From NCBI RefSeq assembly GCF_001651865.1, contig NZ_LPUX01000066.1:62001-126000 (forward strand): 64,000 bases of DNA. Direction: 5' to 3'. Position numbers and translations under genes: made by a program. Position 1 is the first letter of the stretch; every line of letters starts with the position of its first letter. Origin of the DNA: Sinorhizobium glycinis. GTDB lineage: Bacteria > Pseudomonadota > Alphaproteobacteria > Rhizobiales > Rhizobiaceae. The notes under the pieces were generated by a model. That model was given only the letters and a program-made list of their open reading frames with translations, was not told the origin of the DNA and did no database searches. Below are positions 9,088-17,746 of the stretch, piece by piece.

Positions 9088-10090
9088 CCAGCTCAACCAG
9101 TTCCGGCAACCTCGACGAGGTGCGGCGCCCCTCCAGCTTCCGCTCCATCATCTGTCGCGCCAGCGCCAGCCGGTTATGCTCTTTGAGGCCGATCTCTGCG
9201 GCCGCGGTCAACCCGTGGACGATGGCGAGCAGCCGGACCTCGCGATCGCGATGCCGGCGCCGGTCGACGGGGATGGTTTTGAGACCGAGATTGAACGCAA
9301 CGAGATGCCCTGCTGATGTGACGCCGGCCTGGCGCAGGATCGAGGCCGCCAGCAGCCGACCGAGCCAGGGCGCATACTGCAACACTGACAACTCGTTCCA
9401 GGCATCGAGGGCAACGATCGCCTGCAGCACCGCCGGCAGATTTTGGGCTTCCCGCAGCACGCCGCGCCATTCTTCCAGCCGCTCGTCCTCGTCCCAGTCG
9501 AGATCGTAAACCAGCGGATCCCTTTCGCGCGTGCTTCCTCGGCCGGGCTTTTTCGCTTCCTCGATCGCAGCGTCAGAGCGGGCGAGCACAGCATCGATGG
9601 CGGCGAACTCCGCGTCGACGGCGCTCGCGCCATCATCGGCACCTTCCCCCTCCCCTCCTCCGAACGTTTCGACATTCCGCTCTGTACCGTCCTTCGTGCT
9701 GGCGCCATCAATTTCACCCGCAGCTAACGACGCGCCGGCGGCGAAGCCGCGCCCACTTACGGAGCGGAGGCCGTCGGTCGACAGTGCCCAGCCGGGCGGC
9801 TGTGCGGCAATGCGCCGACGGGTTTTCAAAACATCGCGGGCGATGGTGAGTTCGTGGGTCGGGGTGCGAATATCTTTTGTGGCGTCATGGAGGACGAGGT
9901 CCTCGAGATGGACGAGCTCGCCGTCGATCCAGAGGGAAGCGCAGGCGTCGGCAAAATGCATCCGCTCGATAAAGCCTTCGCCGACCGCCGACCGGGCGAT
10001 GCGCTCGTCGAGACGGGCCAGCGCGATGCCGGCGTCCGAAATCGGTTTCAGCAGGCTCTGGATAGGTAGGGCGGCGATTTCGTAACGCAT
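8945..10090 (-). CDS. DUF1612 / RHE_PE00001-family plasmid protein with C-terminal HTH
   Basis: The ~381-residue protein begins [14 protein letters not shown] and contains the [31 protein letters not shown] core typical of DUF1612 proteins on rhizobial plasmids. The C terminus carries a helix-turn-helix ([36 protein letters not shown]), suggesting DNA binding. Similar genes recur on rhizobial plasmids near integrases and replication regions; the function is unknown. An ATG at 10099 (MISMRYE) is an alternative start. The next feature upstream is a strong inverted repeat beside recombinase remnants, which may be functionally linked. Confidence 0.75.
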   Translation of the reverse strand: MRYEIAALPIQSLLKPISDAGIALARLDERIARSAVGEGFIERMHFADACASLWIDGELVHLEDLVLHDATKDIRTPTHELTIARDVLKTRRRIAAQPPGWALSTDGLRSVSGRGFAAGASLAAGEIDGASTKDGTERNVETFGGGEGEGADDGASAVDAEFAAIDAVLARSDAAIEEAKKPGRGSTRERDPLVYDLDWDEDERLEEWRGVLREAQNLPAVLQAIVALDAWNELSVLQYAPWLGRLLAASILRQAGVTSAGHLVAFNLGLKTIPVDRRRHRDREVRLLAIVHGLTAAAEIGLKEHNRLALARQMMERKLEGRRTSSRLPELVELVMAKPLVSAGVVAETLDLTPQAARRIVLELGLREMTRRGRFRAWGIL

Positions 10091-10174
10091 TGAAATCATG
10101 GTAAATGATTTGCTAAACGAACTCTATATCAAAGTTAGGGTTCTTCACTTCGTATGGTTGCCGGTTGGGCCTTT

Positions 10175-10205
10175 CACTTCCGATAAGTAATGCTTATCAG
10201 AAGTG
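10175..10205. repeat. Inverted repeat, possible recombinase core site
   Basis: CACTTCCGATAAG (10175-10187) and CTTATCAGAAGTG (10193-10205) form 13-base arms with one mismatch around five bases (TAATG). The shape resembles a tyrosine-recombinase core site or a regulator operator. It lies 85 bases upstream of the DUF1612 gene and ~440 bases before an integrase remnant. Confidence 0.5.
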
Positions 10206-10568
10206 AGGTTTTCGACGACGGAAATGGAGGTTGTCGGTAGGGTTTCCGGGCTTTTGGGCCGTTTCGGCAAGGTTGACCGGACTGGCCGCAGCAGAGTTTA
10301 GCGGCCGCAACTTACATGATCTCGTCACCGGGACGCCCCTGCAGACACCTGTCGCGAGCTTTTCGTTCTTCGGCCTTCTCCAGGAGCCCTAGTTTTCCAG
10401 CATTTCCGCCACAGAAGCCCGCTGGCGCGCGTTTGCCTATGCGGACGCTCCGTTGCTCGTCTCCGGTAGCGAATTGGAGCTGGCGAGCTGCTATTCTGAG
10501 CAACGATACGGAATCGGGCCAAAAATCCATGGCAAAATCGCCGAAGAGCAATGCCCTCCCCCACCCGC
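10206..10568. other. Intergenic stretch with no convincing gene
   Basis: This 363-base stretch between the inverted repeat and the recombinase remnants holds only short ORFs on both strands. One plus-strand frame (about 10404-10575) reads smoothly (ATEARWRAFAYADAPLLVSG) and may be another gene remnant, but I do not recognise it. Confidence 0.4.
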
Positions 10569-10640
10569 CGGCTGATTGGCGACGCACGTGTTTCCACCGA
10601 AGACCAGATCCATGACGCGCAGGTCGACGAGCTGCGGGCG
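10569..10640 (+). pseudogene. N-terminal remnant of a serine resolvase
   Basis: The frame starting at 10569 reads RLIGDARVSTEDQIHDAQV followed by DELRA. This matches the start of Tn3-family resolvases/invertases, where the serine of ARVST is the nucleophile and Y usually replaces the D after G. Only ~24 residues remain, there is no start codon, and the match breaks off as the integrase remnant begins in another frame. Confidence 0.65.
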
Positions 10641-10647
10641 CTCGCTC

Positions 10648-11010
10648 TCCATCCACCTCGGCCGCAGCAAGAATTCTGGCGCAAGCCAGGATGAGGTTGT
10701 CTATCTCACCGGCCGGCCGGTGGACGCGCTGAACGCCTGGCTGGCGGCCGCGAAGATCGACAGTGGTAGCGTGTTTCGGGCGATCGACCCGAAGGCGGTC
10801 AACGATGTCGTCAAGCGGCGGGTGACGATGGCCGGGCTGGAGGCGGAGGAGTTTTCCGCACACGGATTGCGGTCTTGATATCTCACCGAAGCCGCGAACC
10901 TCGGAGTTCCCCTGCCCGAAGCGATGGAGCAATCCCGTCACCGCTCCGTGCAACAGGCATCCAGCTACTATAACAACGCCACGCGACGACGCGGGCGGGC
11001 CGCTAGAGTG
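10648..11010 (+). pseudogene. C-terminal remnant of a tyrosine site-specific integrase
   Basis: The plus strand encodes IHLGRSKNSGASQDEVVYL, then GRPVDALNAWLAAAKI, EFSAHGLRS, a stop (TGA at 10876-10878), then YLTEAANLGVPLPEAMEQS and RHRSVQQASSYYNNA. HGLRS carries the conserved box-II H-x-x-R. The active tyrosine is likely in SYYNNA. The stop sits where family members usually have glycine (GGA to TGA). The catalytic core N terminus is gone, so this is a dead fragment. It follows the resolvase remnant directly, which points to repeated insertion or deletion here. Confidence 0.8.
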
Positions 11011-11284
11011 CTATCGTGTGCGTCAGCGCTGCCGCGGCCGACCGCGACTAGGCGTCGCCACCGAAGGGTGCACCGGCTATGCTCTCGGACGGGCCGCCTG
11101 TGCCTCACTCGGGACTTCCAGCTCGGCCTTCGCCGCAAAAACCGTCTCGTCACCGCGATCAGTTCGCGGTCGCCGGCGCCGATTTCCATGATTCCTCCCC
11201 GGCATTTCTCATGTGAGGCGGTGATCGACAACAATGTCGAAAATCGAGATCCGCCTATCCTTACGATGATGACCTGCTTGCGCA

Positions 11285-11420
11285 ACGAAAGGCCCGGCGC
11301 GGGAGGAGGTGCGCCGGGCTTCAAAAGTGACTGACAGCTTGGGAGGAGGAGTGCTGTCCGTCGGACCGCAACGACTCGGGAGGAGGTGAAATCGCCTCGG
11401 TACTCAAAAGATAATGTTGC
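11285..11420 (-). ncRNA. Probable cuckoo/alpha-r14-type small RNA with CCUCCUCCC motifs
   Basis: Read on the minus strand, the motif CCTCCTCCC occurs three times (plus-strand GGGAGGAGG at about 11300, 11341 and 11378). Two copies sit in hairpin loops: GACAGC...GCTGTC encloses one, and GCCCGGCGC...GCGCCGGGC encloses another. The second stem is followed by TTTC and could be a terminator. Repeated anti-Shine-Dalgarno CCUCCUCCC loops define the alpha-r14/cuckoo RNA family of Rhizobiales. The 5' end is uncertain. It lies ~100 bases downstream of the cold-shock gene on the same strand. Confidence 0.7.
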
Positions 11421-11516
11421 GATGCAGCAGCTTCAAGCCGCGACGCTGCACCGATGTCGCACACCTCCAGCTGCAAACAGGAAAGGCCGGGCGAACCCGG
11501 CCCTCCGCAATCCGGC

Positions 11517-11723
11517 TCAGGCCTGGAGGTTGTCAGCTGACATCTTGCCAGACTTGCGATCCTTCACTAGCTCATAGGTGATCTTCTGGCCGTCGTTCAG
11601 ACCACGCATTCCTGCTCGCTCCACCGCGGAAATGTGAACGAAGACATCGGCGCTGCCGTCGTCCGGCTGGATGAAACCGAAGCCCTTCGCTGCGTTGAAC
11701 CACTCTACCGTACCGGTCGCCAT
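11517..11723 (-). CDS. cspA: Cold-shock domain protein
   Basis: The 68-residue protein is a single OB-fold cold-shock domain: [19 protein letters not shown] with RNP1 (KGFGFI) and RNP2 (VFVHI), ending in KMSADNLQA. Such proteins bind single-stranded RNA/DNA as RNA chaperones in the cytoplasm. The length is standard. The ATG at 11723 follows GAAAGGAAG. The long untranslated stretch upstream, up to the end of the NYN remnant (~11908), could hold a cold-responsive leader. Its 3' end contains a 16-base near-palindrome. Confidence 0.95.
   Translation of the reverse strand: MATGTVEWFNAAKGFGFIQPDDGSADVFVHISAVERAGMRGLNDGQKITYELVKDRKSGKMSADNLQA
11529..11544. promoter_or_regulatory. parS-like near-palindrome inside cspA 3' end (weak candidate)
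   Basis: GTTGTCAGCTGACATC is a 16-base palindrome with one mismatched pair. Centromere sites of repABC plasmids are 16-base palindromes of the general form GTT...GC-centred...AAC. This copy lies in codons for the conserved MSADN, so the symmetry may be a coincidence. No better candidate was found around repABC. Confidence 0.3.
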
Positions 11724-11907
11724 AACGTCTTCCTTTCATCATTGTCTTGCCGAGCGTCGGAGCTCGCCTGAAGCTTTTGTTTGCGCCAGCACTGATAGAC
11801 GCTTCTGGCCTCAGGGGAAAGCCGAACGATCTGTCGCCGCATCCCGACACTCCCAGCCCTTCCAAATCGCCGGGCGGTGGCACTACTTTTTGTTTCGTTG
11901 TTTCACC

Positions 11908-12614
11908 CGATACTGATGGACCGCCCTCGGCCTGGCGAACTTCGAACTGGTTCGTCTCGCGGATCAGATCGCTGAGTTTTCGGAAACCGAAGGCGCGGGG
12001 GTCGAAATCGGGTGCCAGGTTCAGAAGCTGTTTGCCGACGGTGCCTAAATTGACCCAGCCGTCCTCGGTGTCCTCCTGCGACAGCACCTTCTTGATCAGC
12101 CGAACGTCGGCGTTCGCTGACTGTAGCGTCTTGTCTACAGACGATGTGTTTTGCTCATCCTTGATCGCGCCGGGAAGCAGGTTCTCGGTGTAGACGAACC
12201 ACCGGCAAGCCTGGCGAAAACTCTCCGGCGTCTTCTGCTCGCCGAAGCCGAACACATCGACTCCTTGCTCGCGGATACGAGCGGCCAGTCGTGTGAAATC
12301 GCTGTCAGAGGAAACCAGGCAGAAGCCGTCGAATCGGCCGCTGTGCAGCAAGTACATTGCGTCAATCACCAACGTTATATCGGAGGCATTCTTCCCGTCG
12401 TATAAGCGAACTGTTGCTGTGGAATGATGGCATGCTTTGCCAGCACGTCCGCCCACCCCTTTGAGCGCGTGCCGGAGAAATCGCCATAGATGCGCCGCAC
12501 GCTTGCCTCACCGATCTTGGCGACCTCTTCGAACAGACCGTCGACGATCTTGGCCGAAGTGTTGTCGGCATCGATCAGGACCGCGAGGCGGGGCGACCGA
12601 GTTTCAGACGGCAT
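11908..12614 (-). pseudogene. NYN-domain RNase with LOTUS/OST-HTH domain, frameshifted
   Basis: The start at 12614 (MPSETRSPRLAVLIDADNT, behind GAGGAAG) opens a NYN domain: LIDADN holds the first catalytic aspartates, and VSSDSDF lies in the second frame. Near 12390-12394 one base is missing (GGGAAGAAT where GGGAAAGAAT would keep the frame). The reading then continues as GKNASDITLVIDAMYLLHSG through an OST-HTH/LOTUS domain (about 11915-12110). After ~11908 the frame runs on out of the family into the cspA region, so the C terminus may also be altered. NYN proteins are thought to be ribonucleases. A sequencing error cannot be excluded. Confidence 0.75.
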
Positions 12615-12843
12615 TTCGCTTCCTCGCAGCCCAATCGCCAGGAGACCATTCAGACTAGCCAAACAACTTCGTCAGGTTCTGCCCGAAAACGCCCTTCCAA
12701 TCCGTCCATTGGTGTGCGCCCAGCATGGGATCCGTGTTTGAGTCGTGTCGCGCAGTTGGGTAGCTCTGACTGATCAAGAACTCGGAAGCATCTCCGCGCA
12801 CCACGTCGGTTTACCCGCCGCGCTGATGCCTCGACAACGATGA

Positions 12844-14058
12844 TCATGAGGCCCTCTGCATTCCCGCCCCGTTCGCCCTTAGAAGCGCCATGAGCACGGG
12901 CCCCAACGAAAACTCGCCCCGCGCCGCCTTACGCGTCAGATCTCGGAGATATCCGCCGGGCGACTTGATGTGCCCTTCCCGCTCGAGGATACAGGCGATC
13001 GCTGCGGCGGCATTGTCGGGCCCCATGACCTCGCAGGCCTCCTGGTAGGCCGACGGGCTGACCCCCAGCATCGACCGGACGACGACCGCGGCGGCCATCA
13101 TGTCGCGCCAGTTGCTGATCGTGCCGCCTGGTCCGTACATCGTAATTTCGGGGCAGGCCCGCAGTATCATGCCAAGTGGGAAATTCCGGATCGGCTCCCG
13201 CTTGGGCGGATCATCATCCGCCGGCTTCGCCCCCTGCTCTTTTCCAGAGCTAGGTTCAAATTCATGGATGGAGTCGGATTTTGAATTCTGTATGTGGCGC
13301 TCACCATGAGCATCATTGGTGCTGATATTTTCGTCTTTATTCTGCATTTCCAGGATGTTGACGACCTCCCCCTGCAGGAGCTCCATCTCGTCCAGGATTG
13401 ACGTGACGTCGCCCAGCGTCGGAGAGCGCGGAATCCTGCTCACGAGGCCTATGTAGATCTCCTCAATGGTCTCCCAGTCGCCCGACGCGCCTTCCTCGAT
13501 CGCAGCGGAAATGAGCTTTCGGACGTCACGGCGGCAAATCGTCAGACTTTCCTTGGCTCGGCGCAAGGCCGCTCGATCGGCCGCGACCTGCTGCGCCATC
13601 TGTGCGAACTCTTCGGCACGCAAAAGGAGTGGTGAAATATCGAAGCCAAATGCACTTTCGATCTCACCTGTCCTGTCCTTTCTAGCGTAGCGCTTGCCGT
13701 TGGCACTATCCTTCCGGACGATCAGACCTGCCTCGACAAGAATGGCTAGGTGCCTTCGAAGCGTGGCGCCGGCTATGCCATGCGCACGGAGTGTCAGCTG
13801 GGCATTCGATGGAAAGACAATCAACTGCGCATCCTGGCGAAGCTCGTTGTCAGGATAGAAGGTAAGCAACGCGTCAAGCACTGCAAGGCTGCGGTCCTGT
13901 AATCCGAGCACTTCCCGTGCTTCTGATACATCCCGAAAAACTTTCCACTTGTCAGCCGATTTGCCGGGCTTGATCTCGGTCGTCGCAATCTGTCGCCGTA
14001 CCAAGGCAAGCGTCATCGGCCGCCGCCCGAAGGGCGTCGTCACATTCCCACTCTGCAT
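12844..14058 (-). CDS. repC: Replication initiator RepC
   Basis: The 404-residue protein is a full-length RepC, the initiator of repABC plasmids. The N-terminal half has a winged-helix DNA-binding region (LTLRAHGIAGATLRRHLAILVEAGLIVRKDS). A variable middle follows, then a C-terminal half with IRNFPLGMILRACPEI. RepC acts at an origin normally inside its own AT-rich middle. The gene is last in repABC and is separated from repB by 155 bases holding the antisense RNA, as is usual for the family. Confidence 0.95.
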   Translation of the reverse strand: MQSGNVTTPFGRRPMTLALVRRQIATTEIKPGKSADKWKVFRDVSEAREVLGLQDRSLAVLDALLTFYPDNELRQDAQLIVFPSNAQLTLRAHGIAGATLRRHLAILVEAGLIVRKDSANGKRYARKDRTGEIESAFGFDISPLLLRAEEFAQMAQQVAADRAALRRAKESLTICRRDVRKLISAAIEEGASGDWETIEEIYIGLVSRIPRSPTLGDVTSILDEMELLQGEVVNILEMQNKDENISTNDAHGERHIQNSKSDSIHEFEPSSGKEQGAKPADDDPPKREPIRNFPLGMILRACPEITMYGPGGTISNWRDMMAAAVVVRSMLGVSPSAYQEACEVMGPDNAAAAIACILEREGHIKSPGGYLRDLTRKAARGEFSLGPVLMALLRANGAGMQRAS

Positions 14059-14116
14059 TTTTCTTCACCTTCTAAGAGGCAAAAGAAATCCGCCCGCCTA
14101 TCGACGGCTACGACTC

Positions 14117-14145
14117 TTGACAGTGATTCGTGGAAATGCGATTCT
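14117..14145 (+). promoter_or_regulatory. Promoter of the counter-transcribed RNA
   Basis: TTGACA (14117-14122), a 17-base spacer and GATTCT (14140-14145) form a good sigma-70 promoter pointing against repABC. It lies in the repB-repC gap, where ctRNA promoters sit in this plasmid family. Confidence 0.75.
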
Positions 14146-14150
14146 CGATT

Positions 14151-14207
14151 TGCTCAGAATACGAGAGAGGCTTCCACGACGAGGGTCGATTGGGGGCCTT
14201 TTTCTTT
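14151..14207 (+). ncRNA. repABC counter-transcribed RNA (ctRNA/IncA), repC regulator
   Basis: A ~57-nt RNA starting near 14151 would end in a terminator hairpin. AGGCTTCC (14168-14175) pairs with GGGGGCCT (14192-14199), partly through G-U pairs, followed by TTTTTCTTTT. Antisense RNAs of this place, size and terminator repress repC and determine incompatibility in repABC plasmids. Ends are estimated from promoter and hairpin. Confidence 0.8.
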
Positions 14208-14213
14208 TACGGT

Positions 14214-15200
14214 TTAGTCTCCTTGCACTTTCTCTTCCTTCCTGAATTCCTCGTAGAGGCGCTCCAGGTTTTCAGTGAGAAACCTTCCAAATTTCCCGGC
14301 ATCCTTCGCCTTCAATGAAAGCGAAAAGCTCTTGCCAGTGTTCTTGAATTCCGCGGACAGGCTCTTGTCCTTCGGCTGCCATGTGGTAGCCGCAACAGCA
14401 CGTTTTGCGGGCTTCCTTGCTCGCTTGAGTTCATTGAGAACCAGATCGAAGCGGCGATCGGAAGGCGTTTCTGGGAAACTCCCGTCGGCCGTCACTGCAA
14501 GTGCGGTAGCCAAGTTTTCAGGCCGCTCGATCAATTGGGCAAGCTCAAGCCATCGATCACGTCCCACACCTTTCGCAGCCCCAATGGCAGATGAGACTTC
14601 CACCGGGATCCTGCCGGTGACTGACAGCATTCTCGTCAGCATAGGGGGATCAATTGACAGCGCCAGCTCTATGGTTCGCCGCTCGTAGCCGAGATCCAGG
14701 AGCTGTTGGGCGAAAGTAGCGCGTTCGATGAACGACAAGTTTTCGCGCGCCGAATTTTCCTGGCCTTGGGCAACAACGTGGTCGACATCCGCGACCTCTT
14801 TAACAACCGCTCTAACTGTTCGATTGAGGAGCTTGGCGGCTCGCACGCGTCGATGTCCAAAGACAATTTGATAACGGCCTTCGTCTACTGGATGGGGCCG
14901 CACAAGGACCGGTGTATCCTGCCCCCGCTCCCGGATAGCCTCAACGAGTTCGTTGAACGCTAACTCGTCATCGTCCATGCGGTCAGACACAAACGAGCTG
15001 TCGATCTCTTTCGGGTCGAGTTCTACAACCGCCTCGCCCTGCAAGATCTGTTCCGCCTTGGCCGCCTTCTGTGCAAGCTCCCCGAGGGAACTGATCATTG
15101 ACCGGGAGGCTCCTCGACTTGCGTAACCAGGGGTGGCTTTTCTCTCGGACCTTGCTCCGTCTCCACTGGTTATGTTGGCGAAGACATCCTTACGAGCCAT
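14214..15200 (-). CDS. repB: Plasmid partitioning protein RepB (ParB family)
   Basis: The ~328-residue protein carries the ParB/Spo0J N-terminal domain: GQDTPVLVRPHP, IVFGHRRVRAAKLL (the GHRR CTPase motif) and VAQGQENSARENLSFIERA. A helix-turn-helix and a C-terminal dimerisation region follow. It binds the plasmid centromere and works with RepA in segregation. I prefer the ATG at 15200 (GGAGTGG upstream) over the GTG at 15209. It is the middle gene of repABC, 74 bases after repA. Confidence 0.95.
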   Translation of the reverse strand: MARKDVFANITSGDGARSERKATPGYASRGASRSMISSLGELAQKAAKAEQILQGEAVVELDPKEIDSSFVSDRMDDDELAFNELVEAIRERGQDTPVLVRPHPVDEGRYQIVFGHRRVRAAKLLNRTVRAVVKEVADVDHVVAQGQENSARENLSFIERATFAQQLLDLGYERRTIELALSIDPPMLTRMLSVTGRIPVEVSSAIGAAKGVGRDRWLELAQLIERPENLATALAVTADGSFPETPSDRRFDLVLNELKRARKPAKRAVAATTWQPKDKSLSAEFKNTGKSFSLSLKAKDAGKFGRFLTENLERLYEEFRKEEKVQGD

Positions 15201-15274
15201 CACGTCCACTCCGATCTTGGCCTAACTCAGTGAAACCATTGGCAAAAAAACCAATGTGTACGGCTGACAATTTT

Positions 15275-16462
15275 CTACGCATGTCGCCGCCCCCAAGCCT
15301 GATGCATCAACTCGATAACCTCCGAATTAACCAGGTCCATCGCCTCGCGCGCTCGGTCATAGGTAGCTGGGGTAAATTGAGAGCGCTCCACTTCGTAGAG
15401 CGTCTGTTTTGTTAGTCCGGCGTCCGAAACGGCCGTCGACTTCACCATGTGGTTTTTCATCATCTGCCGAGCAAACATCGACTGCATGAAGCCGACCATC
15501 TGCTGCTGCGGAATGTCCATAGGCTCGTACCGGGTAATCAGGTACCGGAACCAATCCAGACTAACCGTTACACCCGCTCCCTCGATGCTCTTCAATATGT
15601 CGCCTAGCATAAGCAGGAACTGGGACATCGACATGATGTCCAGCATTTGGGGATGTACAGTTATGAGGACCGACGTGGCAGCCGTCAGCGCGGTAAGTGT
15701 CAGGTAGCCGAGCTGGGGAGGGCAGTCCACAACCACCACGTCGTAGCGATCGTCGACCTCGGCCAGCGCGGTGCCTATTCTCGTATAAAACAGCTTGCCT
15801 TCAGACGAGTCCTTCCGCTGCATTGCGAGCGGTGTTTCATACTCGTACTCCTGCAATTCCAAATTCGCTGGCACGATGTCGAGGTTTGGGAAGTTTGTGG
15901 GCTGTATAATCTCGATGATCGACCTGCGATTGTCATCATATCGAAGGGACTCATAAAACGACGGCTTCTCATCAAGCTCAGGCTGGATTCCATATAAAGC
16001 CGTCATTGAGGCTTGTGGATCGAGGTCGACCGCAAGGACACGATAGCCTTTGAGTGCCAAGTGCTGTGCAAGGTGAGCCGATGTCGTCGTCTTTCCCGAA
16101 CCGCCCTTGAAATTCACAACCGCAATGACTTGAAGCTTTTCGCCCTTGTTGCGGTGGGGGACCCTATCCAGGAGCGACCGCAGCTCGTTCATCTGTTCAG
16201 CACTGTAGTATCGACGGCCCGTGGCAGTGACCGTTGGCTCGACACCTTTTCCTTGTAGGTGTAGCTTTTTCAAGTAGCTCTGGGAGACTCCGACGAAATC
16301 CGCCACCTCCGCTAGCGAGAATTGACGTAAGGTCTTCTGCGCGTTTGGTGGGAATTTTTCGATTCGAAGCATGTCGAGCTTGCTTGAAATTTCGCCGCCT
16401 TGATCCAGAATCGTGTCGGCAAAACTCAGTAATGGCTCTGAAACTGGCTTTGTCACGTTCAT
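15275..16462 (-). CDS. repA: Plasmid partitioning ATPase RepA (ParA family)
   Basis: The 395-residue protein has an N-terminal helix-turn-helix (FSLAEVADFVGVSQSYLKKL) and a ParA-type deviant Walker A motif KGGSGKTT at residues 119-126. DLDPQASMT and VVVDCPPQLGYLTL follow. It drives plasmid segregation with RepB and represses the repABC promoter. The length is typical. It is the first gene of the operon and is divergent from the traI pseudogene, the layout known from Ti and symbiotic plasmids. Confidence 0.95.
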   Translation of the reverse strand: MNVTKPVSEPLLSFADTILDQGGEISSKLDMLRIEKFPPNAQKTLRQFSLAEVADFVGVSQSYLKKLHLQGKGVEPTVTATGRRYYSAEQMNELRSLLDRVPHRNKGEKLQVIAVVNFKGGSGKTTTSAHLAQHLALKGYRVLAVDLDPQASMTALYGIQPELDEKPSFYESLRYDDNRRSIIEIIQPTNFPNLDIVPANLELQEYEYETPLAMQRKDSSEGKLFYTRIGTALAEVDDRYDVVVVDCPPQLGYLTLTALTAATSVLITVHPQMLDIMSMSQFLLMLGDILKSIEGAGVTVSLDWFRYLITRYEPMDIPQQQMVGFMQSMFARQMMKNHMVKSTAVSDAGLTKQTLYEVERSQFTPATYDRAREAMDLVNSEVIELMHQAWGRRHA

Positions 16463-16482
16463 TTTTTCAGATGCCCTCAGTC

Positions 16483-16514
16483 ACGATATTTTGCGGAAAA
16501 TTAGAAATTATCGT
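16483..16514. promoter_or_regulatory. Candidate RepA operator (interrupted palindrome)
   Basis: ACGATA (16483-16488) is mirrored by TATCGT (16509-16514) across an AT-rich spacer, 21 bases before the repA start. RepA proteins bind symmetrical sites at this place to repress repABC. The arms are short. Confidence 0.4.
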
Positions 16515-16674
16515 CACTGTGCCCCGATTCCCTCCTGCTGACAAGAAAAATAGAGTTAACAAATACTTAACAACCGCACTTGCGAGCGGCGCAGCCCACG
16601 GGCTCGAAACCGAATTCTCTTCAACGAAACAAAGGGTTAGGTTGCGGCGCCTTAAAAATGGTCCTTAGTTTGTT

Positions 16675-16695
16675 CTCCTGTGAATCCTACAGGAG
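16675..16695. repeat. Inverted repeat in the repA-traI gap
   Basis: CTCCTGT and ACAGGAG are perfect 7-base arms around GAATCCT. It could be an operator for the divergent promoters or a small hairpin; no T-run follows. Confidence 0.4.
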
Positions 16696-16849
16696 TAGCC
16701 CGACCGCGCCTGACGAGACGGCCCGTGCTGCTGGTTTGGGGTTCAACCTTCGCGACTCACCCAACCAAAAACCTTGTCGAAGTCTACAACTGCCCAGCGA
16801 TTCTGATCCGTGCTCATCTCCGCGACGATTTTCAACGACGAAGACAAGC

Positions 16850-17528
16850 ATGCAGGTTATTGCGATTTCCGCGCACCCAGATCTTCGCGGGAAGCAACTT
16901 CTTGAACAGCACCACAGGCGCCGAGCGCGAGTCTTTTCCGATCGGCTAGGCTGGGAGGTGAGCGTTCTCGACGGTGGGGAATCGGATGCTTTCGATGGTC
17001 TCCAACCGACCTACATCATCACCGTGTCGGACAGCGGCCATGTGGCAGGATGCGCCAGACTTCTCCCAGCACTTGGCCCGGCCATGACGTCTTTCCCTCG
17101 CTTCTTCCGAACGAGGGACTGAAGGCCCATCCCTTTCTGATCGAGAGCTCTCGCTTCTGCGTCGACACGGGTCTCGATGAGGGAAGGGGAGGCGGTATGG
17201 TCCATGAGACGACGTTGACGATGTTCGCAGGCATCATCGAATGGTGCATGGCGCATGACTACACCGATATTGTCACCGTGACCGATCTTCGATTCGAGCG
17301 AATCCTCGCTCGAGTCGGATGGCCACTGCTGCGATTGGGTGAGCCCAAGAAGATCGGCGTTACGATGGCCGTGGCGGGCACGCTGCCCGCCAATTCGGAG
17401 ACATTGTGAGGCTTTGCCCTTTCAGTTACCGCTTTGAACTCACCGCTTTTGGCCAGCTGCGAACTCGTGTGAACCCTTTGGTGGCGCATAGCGTCAACCC
17501 GGCAGTTGCCGAACGGCTCTCGCGCTGA
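16850..17528 (+). pseudogene. traI: Frameshifted TraI/LuxI-type acyl-homoserine-lactone synthase
   Basis: The ATG at 16850 opens MQVIAISAHPDLRG, then RRRARVFSDRLGWEVSVLDG and GHVAGCARLLPALGPAM, the autoinducer synthase N terminus with its conserved R, F, W and D. Near 17086 the frame shifts. IESSRFCVDTGLDEG, TLTMFAGIIEW and VTDLRFERILARVGWPL continue in another frame and include the S-R-F motif. A second shift near 17405 moves the tail to yet another frame, ending at 17528. With two shifts the enzyme cannot be made in full. Intact TraI makes the quorum signal for Ti/Sym plasmid transfer and sits at this place beside repA. Confidence 0.85.
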
Positions 17529-17746
17529 TGAGCGAGCGGCTGATTCGCGGAAGCTCGGATGGAGGATCGCGTCAAACCGGCCGCAAATGTCTTTAGTTGG
17601 AAAAGGCGGCGTTCTTCAGCGGGAAACCTAACGCTATGACCTCAAGAAGAACGCTGTGCGTATCGAGAACGACGGTTGCGCCTCGATTCGTAACCTAACG
17701 CCTGACAGACCTAGCGACACAGGATGTTCGTGTCAGAAAACCGTCA

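Larger units (their letters stand above)
16463..16849. other. repA-traI divergent intergenic region
   Basis: This 387-base region carries the repABC promoter(s) and the promoter of the decayed traI. It is AT-rich near repA. Two symmetrical elements are listed separately. A GTTAAC/CTTAAC near-repeat lies at about 16554-16570. I found no clear tra-box palindrome and no gene. Confidence 0.6.

Noticed and set aside
10312-10953. 213-residue minus-strand ORF over the recombinase remnants
   Set aside because: Antisense of recognisable resolvase and integrase scraps; no motif of its own.
12650-12847. 65-residue ORF between repC and the NYN gene
   Set aside because: Arg-rich, no ribosome site, no recognisable family.
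15230-15262. CATTGGCAAAAAAACCAATG between repA and repB as a centromere
   Set aside because: The arms are short and AT-run-centred and do not fit the 16-base GC-centred form; kept only as a possible hairpin.
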